In this document: in pieces, positions 10,891 through 22,710 of the stretch
Numbering within the stretch: the first letter of the stretch is position 1
Layout of the letters: each line of letters begins with the position of its first letter
Origin: Dipteris shenzhenensis
Taxonomy: Eukaryota; Polypodiophyta; Polypodiopsida; Gleicheniales
Direction: 5' to 3' (one strand)
Length of the DNA stretch: 64,000 nucleotides
Assembly (NCBI GenBank): GCA_047967505.1
Contig: CM106538.1
The notes under the pieces: model-generated
What the model was told of the DNA's origin: nothing
The model's database searches: none
What the model saw: the letters and a program-made list of their open reading frames with translations, nothing else
Translations under genes and position numbers: made by a program

Positions 10891-11095
10891 GGTTCATTGC
10901 AACCGACGTGATCACGGATATCGCAGCTCACGAATTACTGAATCCATGATCGTTGGTGGTTCATTACATCTGATGCAATCATAGATATCATTGGTTCATT
11001 GCACTGGTTCATTATAGCCGATGCGATCATAGATATCGCTGGTTCATTATAGCCGATGCAATCATAGATATCACTGGTTCATTGCAATCGATGTG
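10891..11095 (+). repeat. Tandem repeat of GGTTCATT...GATCATAGATATCGCT
   Basis: A unit of about 35-48 bp starting GGTTCATTRYA and containing CCGATGCGATCATAGATATC recurs about five times, with small internal deletions. The best two copies are adjacent at about 11005 and 11039. Each unit contains a GATATC core. No ORF crosses it intact. Confidence 0.8.
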
Positions 11096-11800
11096 TCACA
11101 AATTCTGAATCGTTGCATCACAAATATTGCAGCAATAAATGCTCCTCAGGTGCAATAATCACCAGATATGATTGTGGTAGATAAATGATAACCACCGCTG
11201 ATGCCAAGTTCAAGCCAAAATCTAAAGAAACGTAGCAATGCGATGATACCGATGCCAACCAGATGTGAGTGAACTCTTAACCACCATAAACTCTTCCTTC
11301 CGAGTTTATCCCCGAGCTAGCCAAAGAAGAGCTATCCAACCAGCGCTCCAAGTAGGGCTACAACTGGCATATACCATCGCTAAGGTCTGCTCTGACAAAA
11401 GAGCCGCAATTTGTTTGAAATTCTTTTTGATATGGCATGTCTGCTTGTTGTGCCTACAAAATCTTTGAAATAGTTGCGTATATAGCAACATCTTGAATGG
11501 GGGTGAGACTGATGGAATGCCACAATGCTATGCACACATCTATGGCTCATATTCCATCCGAGCAAAGAAGGTTCAATATGAGAAAATCTCGTGCAGCTAC
11601 AAACTGTATTGGAGTGTTGAAGGAAATTTTGACGCGACCATGAAATTCCATTGGCAACTCCCAAACGGAGACGTTGCAGAGATCAAATGAACAATGAAAT
11701 AAAGTCGGAGGGGCCACAGGCCTCTCTTTAAGGCCAAACACAAGCGAGACAGGGTTGTACAGAATGGGGCCAGGCTGCATTGGGCTGTGACATGTCGAAG
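11096..11800. other. No gene recognised
   Basis: Several short frames exist on both strands (for example 11493-11690 plus), but none shows a familiar domain or conserved composition. The sequence is of average composition, without repeats or RNA-gene boxes that I can see. Confidence 0.3.
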
Positions 11801-11932
11801 CTTCCATTTAGCCCTGCGTGATTCCTTGGAATCAAAATCCTCACCTTCCATTTAGCCTTGCGTGATTCCTTGGAATGGCAATCCTCAACTTCCATTTAGC
11901 CTTGCGTGATTCCTTGGAATCGCAATCCTCAG
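11801..11932 (+). repeat. Three-copy tandem repeat, 43-45 bp unit
   Basis: CTTCCATTTAGCC recurs at 11801, 11844 and 11889. Each copy is followed by TTGCGTGATTCCTTGGAAT and an AATCCTCA tail. The copies differ at only a few positions, so the array is fairly recent. It lies upstream of the 1.39 kb duplication. Confidence 0.85.
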
Positions 11933-12147
11933 CATGGTCCTTCAAAGCTTTTTTTTTGCATTTAGCTTACAGCTCTCGAACATCCTTTGTTTGCGCAAGT
12001 CATAGTGTACAGGGGCATGTGTAGTGGGTCTCGGTGGTGACTCACGTGTCGTGGGGATGTTAAAGATATGCCGACGGAGTCTCCACTCCTAGCTACTCCT
12101 TGTGGGAGCAATGCATAGCACGAGTTGTCCGCAAATTTCACGCAAGC
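11933..12147. other. Short unrecognised segment before the duplication
   Basis: The segment holds a run of T at about 11950, unremarkable sequence and no ORF of note. The left boundary of the tandem duplication follows at 12148. Confidence 0.25.
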
Positions 12148-13536
12148 GGCCTCCGGATTGTTGCAATGTGGTTTCACACGAGAGAGGGGGAAGAGGAAAA
12201 GGGGAGGGGAGAGGGAGAAGGGAGGGAGAAGGAGAGAGGAAGAGGGGAAGGGGGATAGAGTGACAACCACAAGGGCACTATGAAGGAAACAAGAGAACAC
12301 CCAAAGCACTCTCTTAGAAGAGAAGAGGGAGCTTGTATTCAACTTGGTGCAAACAACAATGAAGACCAAAGTCAACCATTTGGCATTTTATACAAGTCAC
12401 CTTTTGAAGGGAGGGTCAACCCTTTTCCTTTTTAGCACTCTCCCTCTCTTTACAACCAAGGGCTCTTGGGCCCATAGGGTGCCAAGGTTTATTGCTATTA
12501 TTACTATCTCTCCCTACTAGTAGAAATAGTGCTTGTGTTAACCATATTAGAGCGCTTGGGACAAGCTTGGAATTAGGAGGTGGTCCTAACCAGTTTCCCA
12601 ATAGCGCTTGCGTTAGCCTCGTGCCCCCTAGGCTTAGGTGATTTGGGGCTCAAACTCCCTAAGTGTCCTCATACCTTAACCTATTTGTGGTTCGAACCCC
12701 ATGAATGCAGCTCAAAACTTGGAGTGGCGAGGCTTAACTTTCGTGAGACACCCCATGACAACCTTGCACATTGCCTGGAATCCTTTGCCTCGAGATATTT
12801 GGGGATCAAACTCCCTGAGTTTGAGCTATACTCCTTTCATGGCTATTTTCATTGGCATGGCTATTTCCATGTGGACCTGAAGTGTGCATCTCCTTGGTCC
12901 TGGTGGTAGCTGGAACATACAACCTATGCCTGGAATCCTTGAATCCTTGGACTTTGGGTATTTGGGGATCAAACTCCCTGAGTTTGAGCTATACTCCTTC
13001 CGTGTGCACATTGCTTATAATCACTGACCTTGGGGTATTTGGGGGTCAAACTCCCTTGAGCTTGTTCGTTGAAGTAGATCATTCGGCTTGGTCACCTTGC
13101 TCACTGATTACCCTGCATTCGGCAACTATACTCTATGGATGCTAACATGCCCCTTTTCTGTTGCTGATCCGTCCTTGGGTCAGCTGCGCTAGAGGAGGTT
13201 GGTGGTGAAGGATGGAATAGCGGTCCAACTATCATGACATGAGGCGAGGGTACATGCGGTACTACCAAAAATGTGTGGCATGTGTATCCTCATAAGTGCA
13301 GAGGTGATGCCCGTGGAGATTGCCGACGCAGAGGTAGAGGTGAAGGTCCTGAAATTGAGTCAGACTGATGTCGAGGTTGAAGACAATCTAGTTGTTCAAA
13401 TTGTGGATGTGGTCATCGATGGGGTGATTGTGGGCGAGAAGATCGAGGAGGAGTAAGAGAAGGAGGCGGTTGAAATGGACGACGGCGACAATGGCAAGAT
13501 CTGGCATTGAGCCGTACATGTTGTTGAATGACTAGA
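12148..13536 (+). repeat. Tandem duplication, copy A (1389 bp)
   Basis: The copy starts GGCCTCCGGATTGTTGCAAT and ends TTGAATGACTAGAG, and copy B begins at the next base with the same start. Inside are a G/A-rich block, a TATA-like ATTTTATACAAG, and three subrepeats of a GATATTTGGGGATCAAACTC-type unit (about 12797, 12957, 13033). Near the end is a gag zinc-knuckle-like stretch. The structure suggests a repeated unit made of LTR-like plus gag-tail sequence, but I could not prove LTR ends. Confidence 0.9.
13271..13465 (+). pseudogene. gag nucleocapsid-like zinc-knuckle remnant (also in copy B, 14650-14850)
   Basis: In one plus-strand frame, 13391-13450 reads CSNCGCGHRWGDCGRED. This is a CCHC knuckle with one residue missing between the second Cys and His (C-x2-C-x3-H-x4-C). 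It is preceded by an Arg/Gly-rich stretch (GDCRRRGRGEG) and two stop codons. The combination is typical of a retrotransposon nucleocapsid tail. No protease or RT follows on this strand. Copy B carries the same block in a more damaged frame. Confidence 0.4.
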
Positions 13537-14893
13537 GGCCTCCGGATTGTTGCAATGTGGTTTCACACGAGAGAGAGGGAAGAGGAAAAGGAGAGGGGAG
13601 AGGGAGAAGGGAGGGAGAAGGAGAGAGGAAGAGGGGAAGGGGGATAGAGTGACAACCACAAGGGCACTATGAAGGAAACAAGAGAACACCCAAAGCACTC
13701 TCTTAGAAGAGAAGAGGGAGCTTGTATTCAACTTGGTGCAAACAACAATGAAGACCAAAGTCAACCATTTGGCATTTTATACAAGTCACCTTTTGAAGGA
13801 AGGATCAACCCTTTTCCTTTTTAGCACTCTCCCTCTCTTTACAACCAAGGGCTCTTGGGCCCATAGGGTGCCAAGGTTTATTGCTATTATTACTATCTCT
13901 CCCTACTAGTGGAAATAGTGCTTGTGTTAACCATATTAGAGCGCTTGGGACAAGCCTGGAATTAGGAGGTGGTCCTAACTAGTTTCCCAATAGCGCTTGC
14001 GTTAGCCTCATGCCTCCTAGGCTTAGGTGATTTGGGGCTCAAACTCCCTAAGTGCCCTCATACCTTAACCTATTTGTGGTTCGAACCCCATGAATGCACC
14101 TCAAAACTTGGAGTGGCGAGGCTTAACTTTCGTGAGACACCCCATGACAACCTTGCACGTTGCCTGGAATCCTTTGCCTCGAGATATTTGGGGATCAAAC
14201 TCCCTGACTTTGAGCTATACTCCTTTCATGGCTATTTTCATTGGCATGGCTATTTCCATGTGGACCTGAAGTGTGCATCTCCTTGGTCCTGGTGGTGGCT
14301 GGAACATACAACCTGTGCCTGGAATCCTTGAATCCTTGGACTTTGGAGTGGACTTTGGGTATTTGGGGATCAAACTCCCTGAGTTTGAGCTATACTCCTT
14401 CCTTGTGCACATTGCTTATAATCACTGACCTTGGGGTATTTGGGGGTCAAACTCCCTTGAGCTTGTTCGTTGAAGTATATCATTCGGCTTGGTCACCTTG
14501 CTCACTGATTACCCTGCATTCGGCAACTATACTCTATGGATGCTAACATGCCCCCTTTCCTGTTGCTAATCCGCAGCTGCGCTAGAGGAGGTTGGTGGTG
14601 AAGGATGGAATAGCGGTCCAGCTGTCATGACATGAGGCGAGGGTACATGCGGTACTACCAAAAATGTGTGGCATGTGTATCCTCATAAGTGCGGAGGTGA
14701 TGCCCGTGGAGATTGCGGACGCGGAGGTAGAGGTGAAGGTCCTGAAATTGAGATAGACTGATGTCGAGGTTAAAGACAATCTAGTTGTTCAAATTGTGGA
14801 TGTGGTCATCGATGGGGTGATTGTGGGCGAGAAGATCGAGGAGGAGTAAGAGGAGATCTGGCATGAGCCGTACGTGTCGTTGAATGACTAGAG
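13537..14893 (+). repeat. Tandem duplication, copy B (1357 bp)
   Basis: The copy is collinear with copy A over its full length, with scattered substitutions. Three indels are clear: copy B has an extra 12 bp (GAGTGGACTTTG-like, about 14345), lacks the TCCTTGGGTCAGC stretch found at about 13170 of copy A, and lacks about 35 bp near its end. Most other positions agree, so the duplication is fairly young compared with neighbouring elements. Confidence 0.9.
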
Positions 14894-14899
14894 GCGGAA

Positions 14900-17065
14900 G
14901 TAAAATCCCTCATGAGTCATCTCTTTGGGAAAGTTGTACTTGGGGAAGTTGTACAACACATTTGGGTCCTTCTGTTAGAGGTCTCAAAATGTGGCCCAGG
15001 TCCATCGTCATTCCATGGGCATGTAGACTGGGTGGACTCGACGATTGATGGATATGTTGCGGTAGTAGTGCCAAAATTTTTCTAGCTTTAAGAAGGGAAA
15101 CCGCCATTTTGGCTGCAAATCGACATCGACATTGGTCGCGGGGATTGGCGCATCGAGGCGAGGCTGTATCCTCCTCTCGTGCACTTTGGATGCATGTGGC
15201 ACCAGTCATCGAAGGACTGCATGATGAATTGGCACCTCAAGAATTTTGTAGAGGTGGAGGTGTGAGCTCTCAAGCTGGCACTTCCAATGGTGCATGAGAG
15301 CGCTATCTGGTAACTCTTGAAAGGACTATAAGTCCAGGCTCCAGTGGACATCTTTAGGGGGAGAAACTGGCAGGGATGGCGGAGCGTCATCATTTGCAAG
15401 TGGCATGGGCTCTGGTTTCGTTGTGGCTGCAAGAGTAGATGTGTCAGCTCTCTATACAAAATTTGCTACTTTGAGCAGCATGCTGAAGGCCTCGTCAGGA
15501 AGGTCGACCGGAGCACTAGAGGAGATGGACTGGGAGGGTCCGTGTTGTGCGGTGGTAGTGTTAGAGGCATTAGACGAGTACTCAGGCAGTCTTGTCCGAG
15601 GGAGGGGAGGGTGGGATCTAGAGGAGGCGGTAGCGAAATTTTTGCAGGGTGGATGGTGGTATTAAAAAGGGTGATTGCATCATTTCCCTCTTCCTCAGTG
15701 ACTTCCTCTGGGTAGGCTAAAATTGTTTTAGAATTGCTCACCAAGGACTCAAGTGAGTCTTGGAAAGCCTATAGCACCCTACCTAAGAGGATTATTATTA
15801 TGAGGGGGTGGTAGATTGTGGACTGGTAGGCTGCAAGGTATCCTTGAGATTGGACGATTGAGGCTCGGCCATAGGTATGCATCCAATTGATGTCTGCGTG
15901 CAGACTTGCGGGAGTGCAGACCCATGGCGTGAGTTCCTTGGACTTTGCGAGTTGCATCACTTCATCATCCATAGGATAATTAAGGGACTCACTGGTCATG
16001 AACGTAGCACCAAGCTTGAAAATTGAGAAGGATGGGATGGGCGGATAGCATTTGGAGATCGGAGGGGTGGAGAAGAGATGTTGAAGATCAAGAGAGAAGT
16101 ATGACATGGCTAAGATGGAGCGGGCAGTGGTCAAAGTTGCACGAAGGATAGTTTGGAGGGTGTTACACAAAAGCAGAGTAGTGAGGTCTAGGTGGAAGAT
16201 GAGACTTTATGCACGGAGTGCATCAAATTGCATTTGAAGGGTTTGGGGGATGGTGCGTGATGCAAGTGTGTATGTGGCTAATTGTGCAGACAACTCCCTA
16301 TACATCCGGAACTCTTGTTACTCCCGGTCTTCCAATCCTGACTCCTCTGATTGGCCAGTGGCATGCTGGCATTTGATTTCTTCTTGGAGGGAGACTATTA
16401 GGTTCCTCTCTTGTTCCAGGAGATCTTGTAAGGAGTGGATATGTTGTTCGTGGGACTCCTATGATCGGGCGTACTGCTCCTCTGCTTGTGCTTATTGCTT
16501 CCGCATTGTGTGCAGGTTCATGTCTGCCTGGTCCATGAGCATCTGGACTAGAGATTCACTGTCATCCTTGAGCCTTGTAAGAGTGAGCTCGAGCTCTTCC
16601 ACTTTGGCCCAGTATTCTTCGGCTCTATTTATTGCGGCATGGCCTATTGCTTGGGTTGTGACCATTTTCGATTGGCTTTCATGCGCAGGGAGCTGGGCTT
16701 GGATGAGGGGCTTGGATGAGACTGGTGGAGAGTTGTGAGGCTTGTTCCTACCTCCTCTATAAAATCGTGCGGGCGACCTATGGGAGTTGTGCCATGGCTT
16801 CAAATAGGTTTAGCTCCATCAGGTCCGTGCGTGACATTTGCTCTGCCTATAGCCACCTGATGCCTTATACTGGGACGAGCTACAAATTTGTAAGGCAGGC
16901 CTGCCCATGGAGTGGAAGAGATGTCGGTGGTGAAGGATGTTGTCTCCTGAGGGGTGGTGGAGACTGAGACGTAGGGCATAGCGGGGGTGGTCGGCATAGG
17001 TTCGGCTCGTGTATGGAGGTCGATGTCGATTGTCTCATCGCCCTAGAGGTCTTCTATGAGAATGG
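14900..17065 (-). pseudogene. Retroelement gag-like remnant on the minus strand
   Basis: Minus-strand frames chain from about 17065 down to 14900 with several stops and shifts. One piece (16492-16803) has a clear coiled-coil pattern (RAEEYWAKVEELELTLTRLK), and its helical reading continues leftward. Pro/Thr/Ser-rich sequence lies upstream of it, and near 15008-15202 is an aromatic, basic stretch (KLEKFWHYYRNISINRR). The plus-strand frames here are Ser/Cys-rich and look like antisense. The composition suits a gag polyprotein of a plant Ty3 element, but I recognise no named domain. Confidence 0.45.
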
Positions 17066-17923
17066 GCTCCCCATGAACCCGTTTCAATGAGGAAGCTCAA
17101 AAATAAGGGTAAGGGATCCCCGTTGCATGGCCCCGAGATTCCCCCACATCCTCTAACCCGATCCAACAAGGCCATTCGAGTAGGTGATGGCTCCGACCGG
17201 TGCTCATCCAGGATGAGGAGATAGCTACTCTTGCCACCTCCTCTGCTTCCAAATAGTCTTCAACCCAAGGTCACCCTGAGGTGGCCCTGATCCTAGAGAT
17301 GAACAAACTAGTGCAGCCGGGCACCCTCACCCACCTATAAGGAGACCTATCTCAACCCAGTCTTAGAAAAGCAATACATAAAGGATGCCTAGAACTAGGT
17401 ACGGGACTGCCAAGATAAGTTCGAGCATCAACTAAAGGCCAGTAGGGGGTCAGATACTATTCACCGAGGGGCAAAATCGCTCAAGGTGCCAAAAAGGGTG
17501 GAGGAAGAGGAACACCTTAGCTTGGAGCAGTCGGAAGCTACGGATCTGATGCCAAAGATGTTCCAGGAAGACCCAGTGTTGCATAACCTCTAGGACGAAG
17601 GAGACTTGTATGGCTTTGAGGACATGTTGTCCATGGAAGTCTCACCAGATCCCTGCAACCGTGTCGGGTTGGCAACTTTCCTATCGACAAAGGTGAAAAT
17701 GCCAATCGCTTCCCTGCTAAGAGGAAATCCCATCCTATAGCATGATCTGTCCAACTGGATAAATAGACCATTCTTACCTCCAACCCCTGCTAGGCCTAAG
17801 CCCCACCAATCAACGTTAGAAAAGGGGCAGAATCTACCTAAGGTTCCCATTAACAAGCTAGGCCAGTACTTCGAGGGTGATGACACAAACACATCTATCC
17901 CCATAGTCTACCAAAACCAGAAG

Positions 17924-18142
17924 GTGGAAGCCATCCTAGATGGGGGAGCAGGAGTGAGTGTCTGCACCAAGGAATGCTGGGAGAAATGGGAAAAACCCAC
18001 ACTCAAGCAGACCCATCTGGTAGTAAAGTTAGCTGATGGGGGAACTGCTGAACCCCTGGGAGTGCTAACTGGCATAAACATTAAGGTATTTGGATTCACA
18101 TACCCCCTCAAGTTCGTGGTCATGGACTTTCTGGATAGCTAG
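17924..18142 (+). pseudogene. Ty3 #2 aspartic protease remnant
   Basis: The frame contains VEAILDGGAGVSVCTKECW, the DGGAG active-site type also used by element #1. It is followed by LADGGTAEPLGVLTGI (flap) and FVVMDF. The frame then breaks, and the ILGRP motif is only faintly visible in another frame at about 18155 (ESILGRPFL-like). It is inactive because of frameshifts. Confidence 0.75.
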
Positions 18143-19019
18143 GATATGAATCTATCCTAGGCAGGCCCTTCTTGATTACTGGCATAATGATAATATCTAC
18201 TTGTGGCACACGAGGAGCAAACCATGAGAGTGGACCTGCACACTTACAAGGCCCACCCATTGTCAGGACATAGAGCCCAACACCATCGCCCAAACCACCT
18301 TCGTAAAGCTATTCCAACCCTATGACAAGGAAGAGAATGAGAAAGAGTCTAACAACTTTTGGTATGCACCTCTCCCCGAGCCAAAATTCTCGCAGAATTG
18401 GATGCACATCTTAGCCAACATAGATGTCCCAGAAAGAGTAGGGTTTCAGATCACCACCCACCCTAGAGCTCAAGGGTCTAACCCCGTTGGTTCCCCTAAG
18501 AATGTTTAACATGCTCAAACCCCGAGAGGTAAGCAAGGGAACCATGAGGGTAAAATCAAATCTTCACTGGCTGTCCTAGGTAGGTGCCACAACTACTCAC
18601 CATGAGTTCTCCCCTAACTGGGGAAATAGGGTAAGTAGGGTAACCACCCATGTCGGCTCTATAAGTACAATGGAAGAGCTCCCTTTAGGTCCCAAATCCC
18701 CTGTATCCAAAGGCAAGGCTAAGGCCAAAAAGACCGTTGCCTCGATAGAAAAAGAGGAGGAGATTTAGGATAACGAAGACCTACGGCAGGTACTAGCTCA
18801 CTACAAGGCCTATACTATTCAGGATCATAAGATCTTATACCAACAAGACAAAAGATCTCGGGAGGATGGTTGTTCTCAAGGGTATGGATGGTGGGCCTCG
18901 GTCAAAGAGGTAAACCTAGCCCCAGAAGGGCAGGACCTATAACCCATATTGCCACCGATGACCTCACCCCCAATTAGGAGAATGCCTTAATAGCTCTCCT
19001 ACGGGAATACAAGGACTAC

Positions 19020-19376
19020 ATGGCCTGGAAGTACACGGACATGAAAGGGGTACCTGCCATAGTAGTGCAGCATACAATCCCCATGATGAATGATGCCAGG
19101 CCAGTACGGCAACGCCCCTACCCTATGAATCCTAAATACGCACTCATAATGAGGGAAGAAATCCAGAAACTCATAGATGCAGGATTCATCTATGAGATCG
19201 AGCATACGAACTGGGTATCATCCATTGTGATAGTCCTAAAGAAAAATGGGAAAATTAGAGTAGGCATGGATTTGAAAAAGGTTAATGCTACCATGAGACA
19301 TGACCACTACCCCTTGCCATTCACGAAACATGTTCTAGACAGGGTAGCCTCGAAAAGGAAGCATATAGCTTCCTAG
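19020..19376 (+). pseudogene. Ty3 #2 RT, N-terminal part
   Basis: It starts with MAWKYTDMKGV and continues through YEIEHTNWVSSIVIV and HDHYPLPFTKHVLD, covering the fingers and the first RT motifs. The frame is lost at about 19376. The motif that should follow (FLDxFSGYN) is split by a frameshift at about 19370-19400. It pairs with the next fragment to form a damaged RT. Confidence 0.85.
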
Positions 19377-19463
19377 ATAGATTTTCAGGTTACAATCATT
19401 GCACCCCAAGATCAACATAAGACCACCTTCGCAACTGAATGGGGTGTATATGCAACCAGGGTA

Positions 19464-20303
19464 ATGATATTCGGATTAACCAATGCCCCTGCCACCTTCC
19501 AACGTAGGATGATTACGGTATTCAAGGAATATCTGAGAGACTTTGTGGAAGTCTTCTTGGATAACATCTACATAAACTCGAAATGGGATGACCACCTGAA
19601 GTATCTCAGGCTTGTCCTCAAGAGGTGCCGCTTATACTACATATCCCTCAACCCCCTTAAGTGCCAATTTTGGGTCAAACATGGTGTCATCCTGCGTCTC
19701 ATAGTGTCCCAAAATGGAAACTCCACGGACCACAATAAAATCAAACTCATCTTGGAGTTACCGCCCCCCACCAATGCCAAGGGAATCCAACAATTTATTG
19801 GCCATATGAGCTATTACCGGAGATTCATCTTGTTCTATGCGAACATAGCCCGCCCATTATACAAACCGCTAGTATCCTTTGAGTGGACTGAAGAATGCCA
19901 AACATCCTTTGAAACCCTCAAACTAGCTCTAGCCACCGCACCAGTGTTGAGGTCACCCGACTGGAATTTAATATTCCATGTCCATATTGATGCCTCTAAC
20001 TTTGCCATCGGATGTGTGTTAGCCCAACTTGGAGAGCATAATTTAGATTACCCGGTATACTTTGCGAGCCACCAACTAAACGAGGCTGAGGTTAACTACA
20101 CTACCACTAAGAGGGAAGGTCTCACCATGGTCTATGCAGTAAAGAAGTTCAGGCACTACTTGTTAGCTAACAAGTTTGTCTTCTTCATGGACCATCAAGC
20201 ATTTCTATACTTGGTGAACAAACCCTGCATGATGGGATGCATCACTAGGTGGATGATGATCCTCATATCAAACATAGAGAAAAGCAATACCAATGCCAAA
20301 TAA
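19464..20303 (+). pseudogene. Ty3 #2 RT palm - RNase H, catalytic Asp lost
   Basis: The fragment contains GLTNAPATFQ, then the palm motif as FLDN (in EVFLDNIYINSKW) where FLDD is expected. One of the two catalytic aspartates has therefore become Asn, and polymerase activity would be lost even without the frameshifts. The connection domain (IQQFIGHMSYYRRFI) and RNase H (FHVHIDASNFAIG, then DHQAFLYL) are readable. The last codons after CITRWM do not match the family and mark the break. Confidence 0.88.
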
Positions 20304-20951
20304 AAGATATTAATTTTTAGCATCACAGGCGGTGAAGAAATGAAGAAGACGAAGCCTTGAATGGTTTTTTTTTAATTAGTAAAAATATAAATAGTCGACT
20401 TGTATTAGACCCATGCCATATACAAACCCACAAAAGACTTAGGCCGATTACACACTGGGGTCTGTGCTTGCCCAGGCAAGGCACGAGTAGGTGCAGAGTA
20501 CCATTTGTCATGAGATTTTCGTGCTCCACCCAGTTTTTCCAGGGTCCATGGTGGAACTTGAATATGTGTTGTGCCCTTGCGAGCAAGTGTGGAGGTGCCA
20601 TTTGTCATGAGATTTCCCTCTGCCCAATTTTGCCAGGGTCCATGGTGAGAACAAACGATGTGTTACCATGCGAGGAAAAGCTTTGGTGGCTAAGCTATGG
20701 CAGTATATATGCTACCCCGCCCACTAACAACAATTTTAATAAGGATTGAGCAGGTGGGGTTTTTACGAGTAACCACCCTTAGGTCACTCAAACATCCACC
20801 CACTAAAGAGAACTGAATTTCCCATATCTGTTGACATACTTTTGATACACCCCAAAATCACAATCTCCATGTAACCCACTCTTGACCCCCTAAATGGATA
20901 ACAACCTAGATGTGCTGCCAACAAATGAGTGTTACTCAATACAATAATCTT

Positions 20952-21164
20952 CTAGTTGATACACACAAAGAACTTCCCCATGAACCTTATCTGTGTTATT
21001 TCCCCCACCTTCACACACCAAACTCTTCTAGTTGTTGGCCACGCCCACATCAAATGCATCAAGTCTTCCACACATTTCTCAAAAACGGGGCACACATGAT
21101 TCATCTTAGACCATTTTGTCATCCTCCCTCTGAGAAGGGACCATTTGTGCAGGATGTGTTCCAT
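20952..21164 (-). pseudogene. LINE zf-RVT (RT zinc-binding) domain remnant
   Basis: The minus-strand frame contains KWSKMNHVCPVFEKCVEDLM followed by HLMWAWPTTRRVW. This resembles the zinc-binding region found after RT in plant LINEs (CPxCxxxxEdxxHLFxxCpxaxxvW), with the final Cys replaced by Trp. It is consistent with the 3' end of the LINE lying only about 600 bp further left. Confidence 0.75.
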
Positions 21165-21299
21165 AGAAAGAAACCTACTCTCCTAGTTTGGCAAACGTTC
21201 CACACATTAAGGATCCTCTGCATCCACCATTTACCTGAATGTCTCATACACCATTTCTCATTCAAAGAATCCAACAAGGATTGGGCACTATAGTCAAGT

Positions 21300-22710
21300 T
21301 CCTATACATAGCCTTCGCCCCGTAATTTTTCTCCACCCTGTATTATCTGTAGCCCACTGATTCACCCTCCATGTAGTAAATTGCACACAATTAGTAGGCA
21401 ACTCTTCTACAATGCTACTAATGACATTGTTAATCAAGTTCATCTCCCTATCAGCCAGCCCATACTTATCTCTAATCAGCCCAACCAATCTTGAGCTTGC
21501 CCTTCTTGAGTCCCATAAATGTTGACACCCTTCTTATGTGTCGATCTAGCAGCCTGCAAGCCCATCCAAGCTAAGGCCTTATCCTAGTATGAGATAGCCA
21601 AACTCCACCAAACCCCCTTAAGTAGGCTAGCATCCTGTCTTAACCTTGCTCTACCTTTCCATTTTATCAGATTTCCACAAGACTTCTAGGCATCAATCAA
21701 TGTCACCACTAAATAAGAAACATAAATCTTTGAAGAAAACCATGAACAAACTTAATCAGACCATGACATATTGTTCTAAACCCCCACTTCCTTCCCCTTT
21801 CTCCTCTCAATAGGCCATGTCACACATTCAACCCATGGAGCCTTACATTCAAAAATTGTGGGAAGCCACTTGGAGATCGATCCAACATTATGTTTGTCAT
21901 CAGGAATACTGTGGGGCCTTACAGTCAAAAACTATGGGAAGCCACTTGCAAATCGATGCAACATTATGTTTGTTGACATTCGGAACACCATTGTTTCCCA
22001 AGGAATATAATGTCATCTCCTTTATCTTTCTTGCACCCAAATGAAAGCCCTAATCATCTCTTTGATCTATTTCTAATGGCACTCTTTAAATTTCCATAGA
22101 AAAAAATACATGCTTCACTATTTCAGTCTAGCATTCTACCCCAGAGACATCCCATGCCAAGCTCTCACCTTTTGCCATATTTTTTCTTTCAATCAAAATG
22201 TTGTCTGAGAGTCAACCCAACCCCCGATGGGGCCCCAAGGGAACGGATCACCAGCCGTCTTTTAACAAAACCATTATGCTCTCTATCCACTACCTTCATA
22301 CATAGGTTTCAAATTGTAATTACTAAAGCCTTGACAATCCACCAATTGTATGATGTGTTTAGCATTATAATTGGCCTCTTGTCCCTTACTTGCAATTTGT
22401 TCTATCTCTTGGGAAACACTTCATTAGACCAAAATTAACATCTTCACACAGCATCCCCTGTCCATAGCAGTGTTGGCCATGTCCAAAAAATCACCCTTAA
22501 TGGTTTCCTAGAAGGCTTTAAAAACCACTGCAGGCAAGCCATCTGGCCCATGGGACTTTTCCTTTTCCAAACAATTAAGAGCTTCCTCCAACTCCTTTTT
22601 TGAGAAGATTCTATTGAGATTCTACCCAATCTTACTCTTTGACTTGCATCCACTCGGATTAAGCCCATCCAAGATCTCATTAAGATACATTTCCCACCCT
22701 TCATCCTGGC
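21300..22710 (-). pseudogene. LINE reverse transcriptase remnant
   Basis: At 22444-22704 and in neighbouring frames the minus strand reads like the RT start: an IFSKKELEE-type stretch, then KSHGPDGLP, then FKAFWETIKGDFLDM. The next recognisable motif (DKRPIIMLN, corresponding to RPISLLN) lies at about 22350-22390. I cannot find an intact (F/Y)ADD catalytic box between 21500 and 22200, so the palm is badly eroded or deleted. Confidence 0.75.

Larger units (their letters stand above)
17085..20280 (+). mobile_element. Ty3/gypsy element #2, pol remnant without LTRs
   Basis: This is a plus-strand pol region with many stops and frameshifts. A gag-protease region lies at 17500-18140, a decayed linker at 18140-18990, and RT-RNase H at 19000-20260. 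Homology ends within the RNase H C-terminus at about 20256 (after LVNKPCMMGCITRWM), and neither integrase nor LTRs are present. It starts next to the minus-strand gag remnant, so the two elements are nested or truncated against each other. Confidence 0.8.

Noticed and set aside
16250-16738. 162-codon Ser/Cys-rich plus-strand ORF
   Set aside because: The opposite strand carries a clear coiled-coil gag-like frame, and this ORF is its complement.
20405-20749. Local similarities of CATTTGTCATGAGATTT and AGGGTCCATGGTG around 20500-20645 as a gene
   Set aside because: They are a short internal repeat in the LINE 3' region, and the frames on both strands have no domain.
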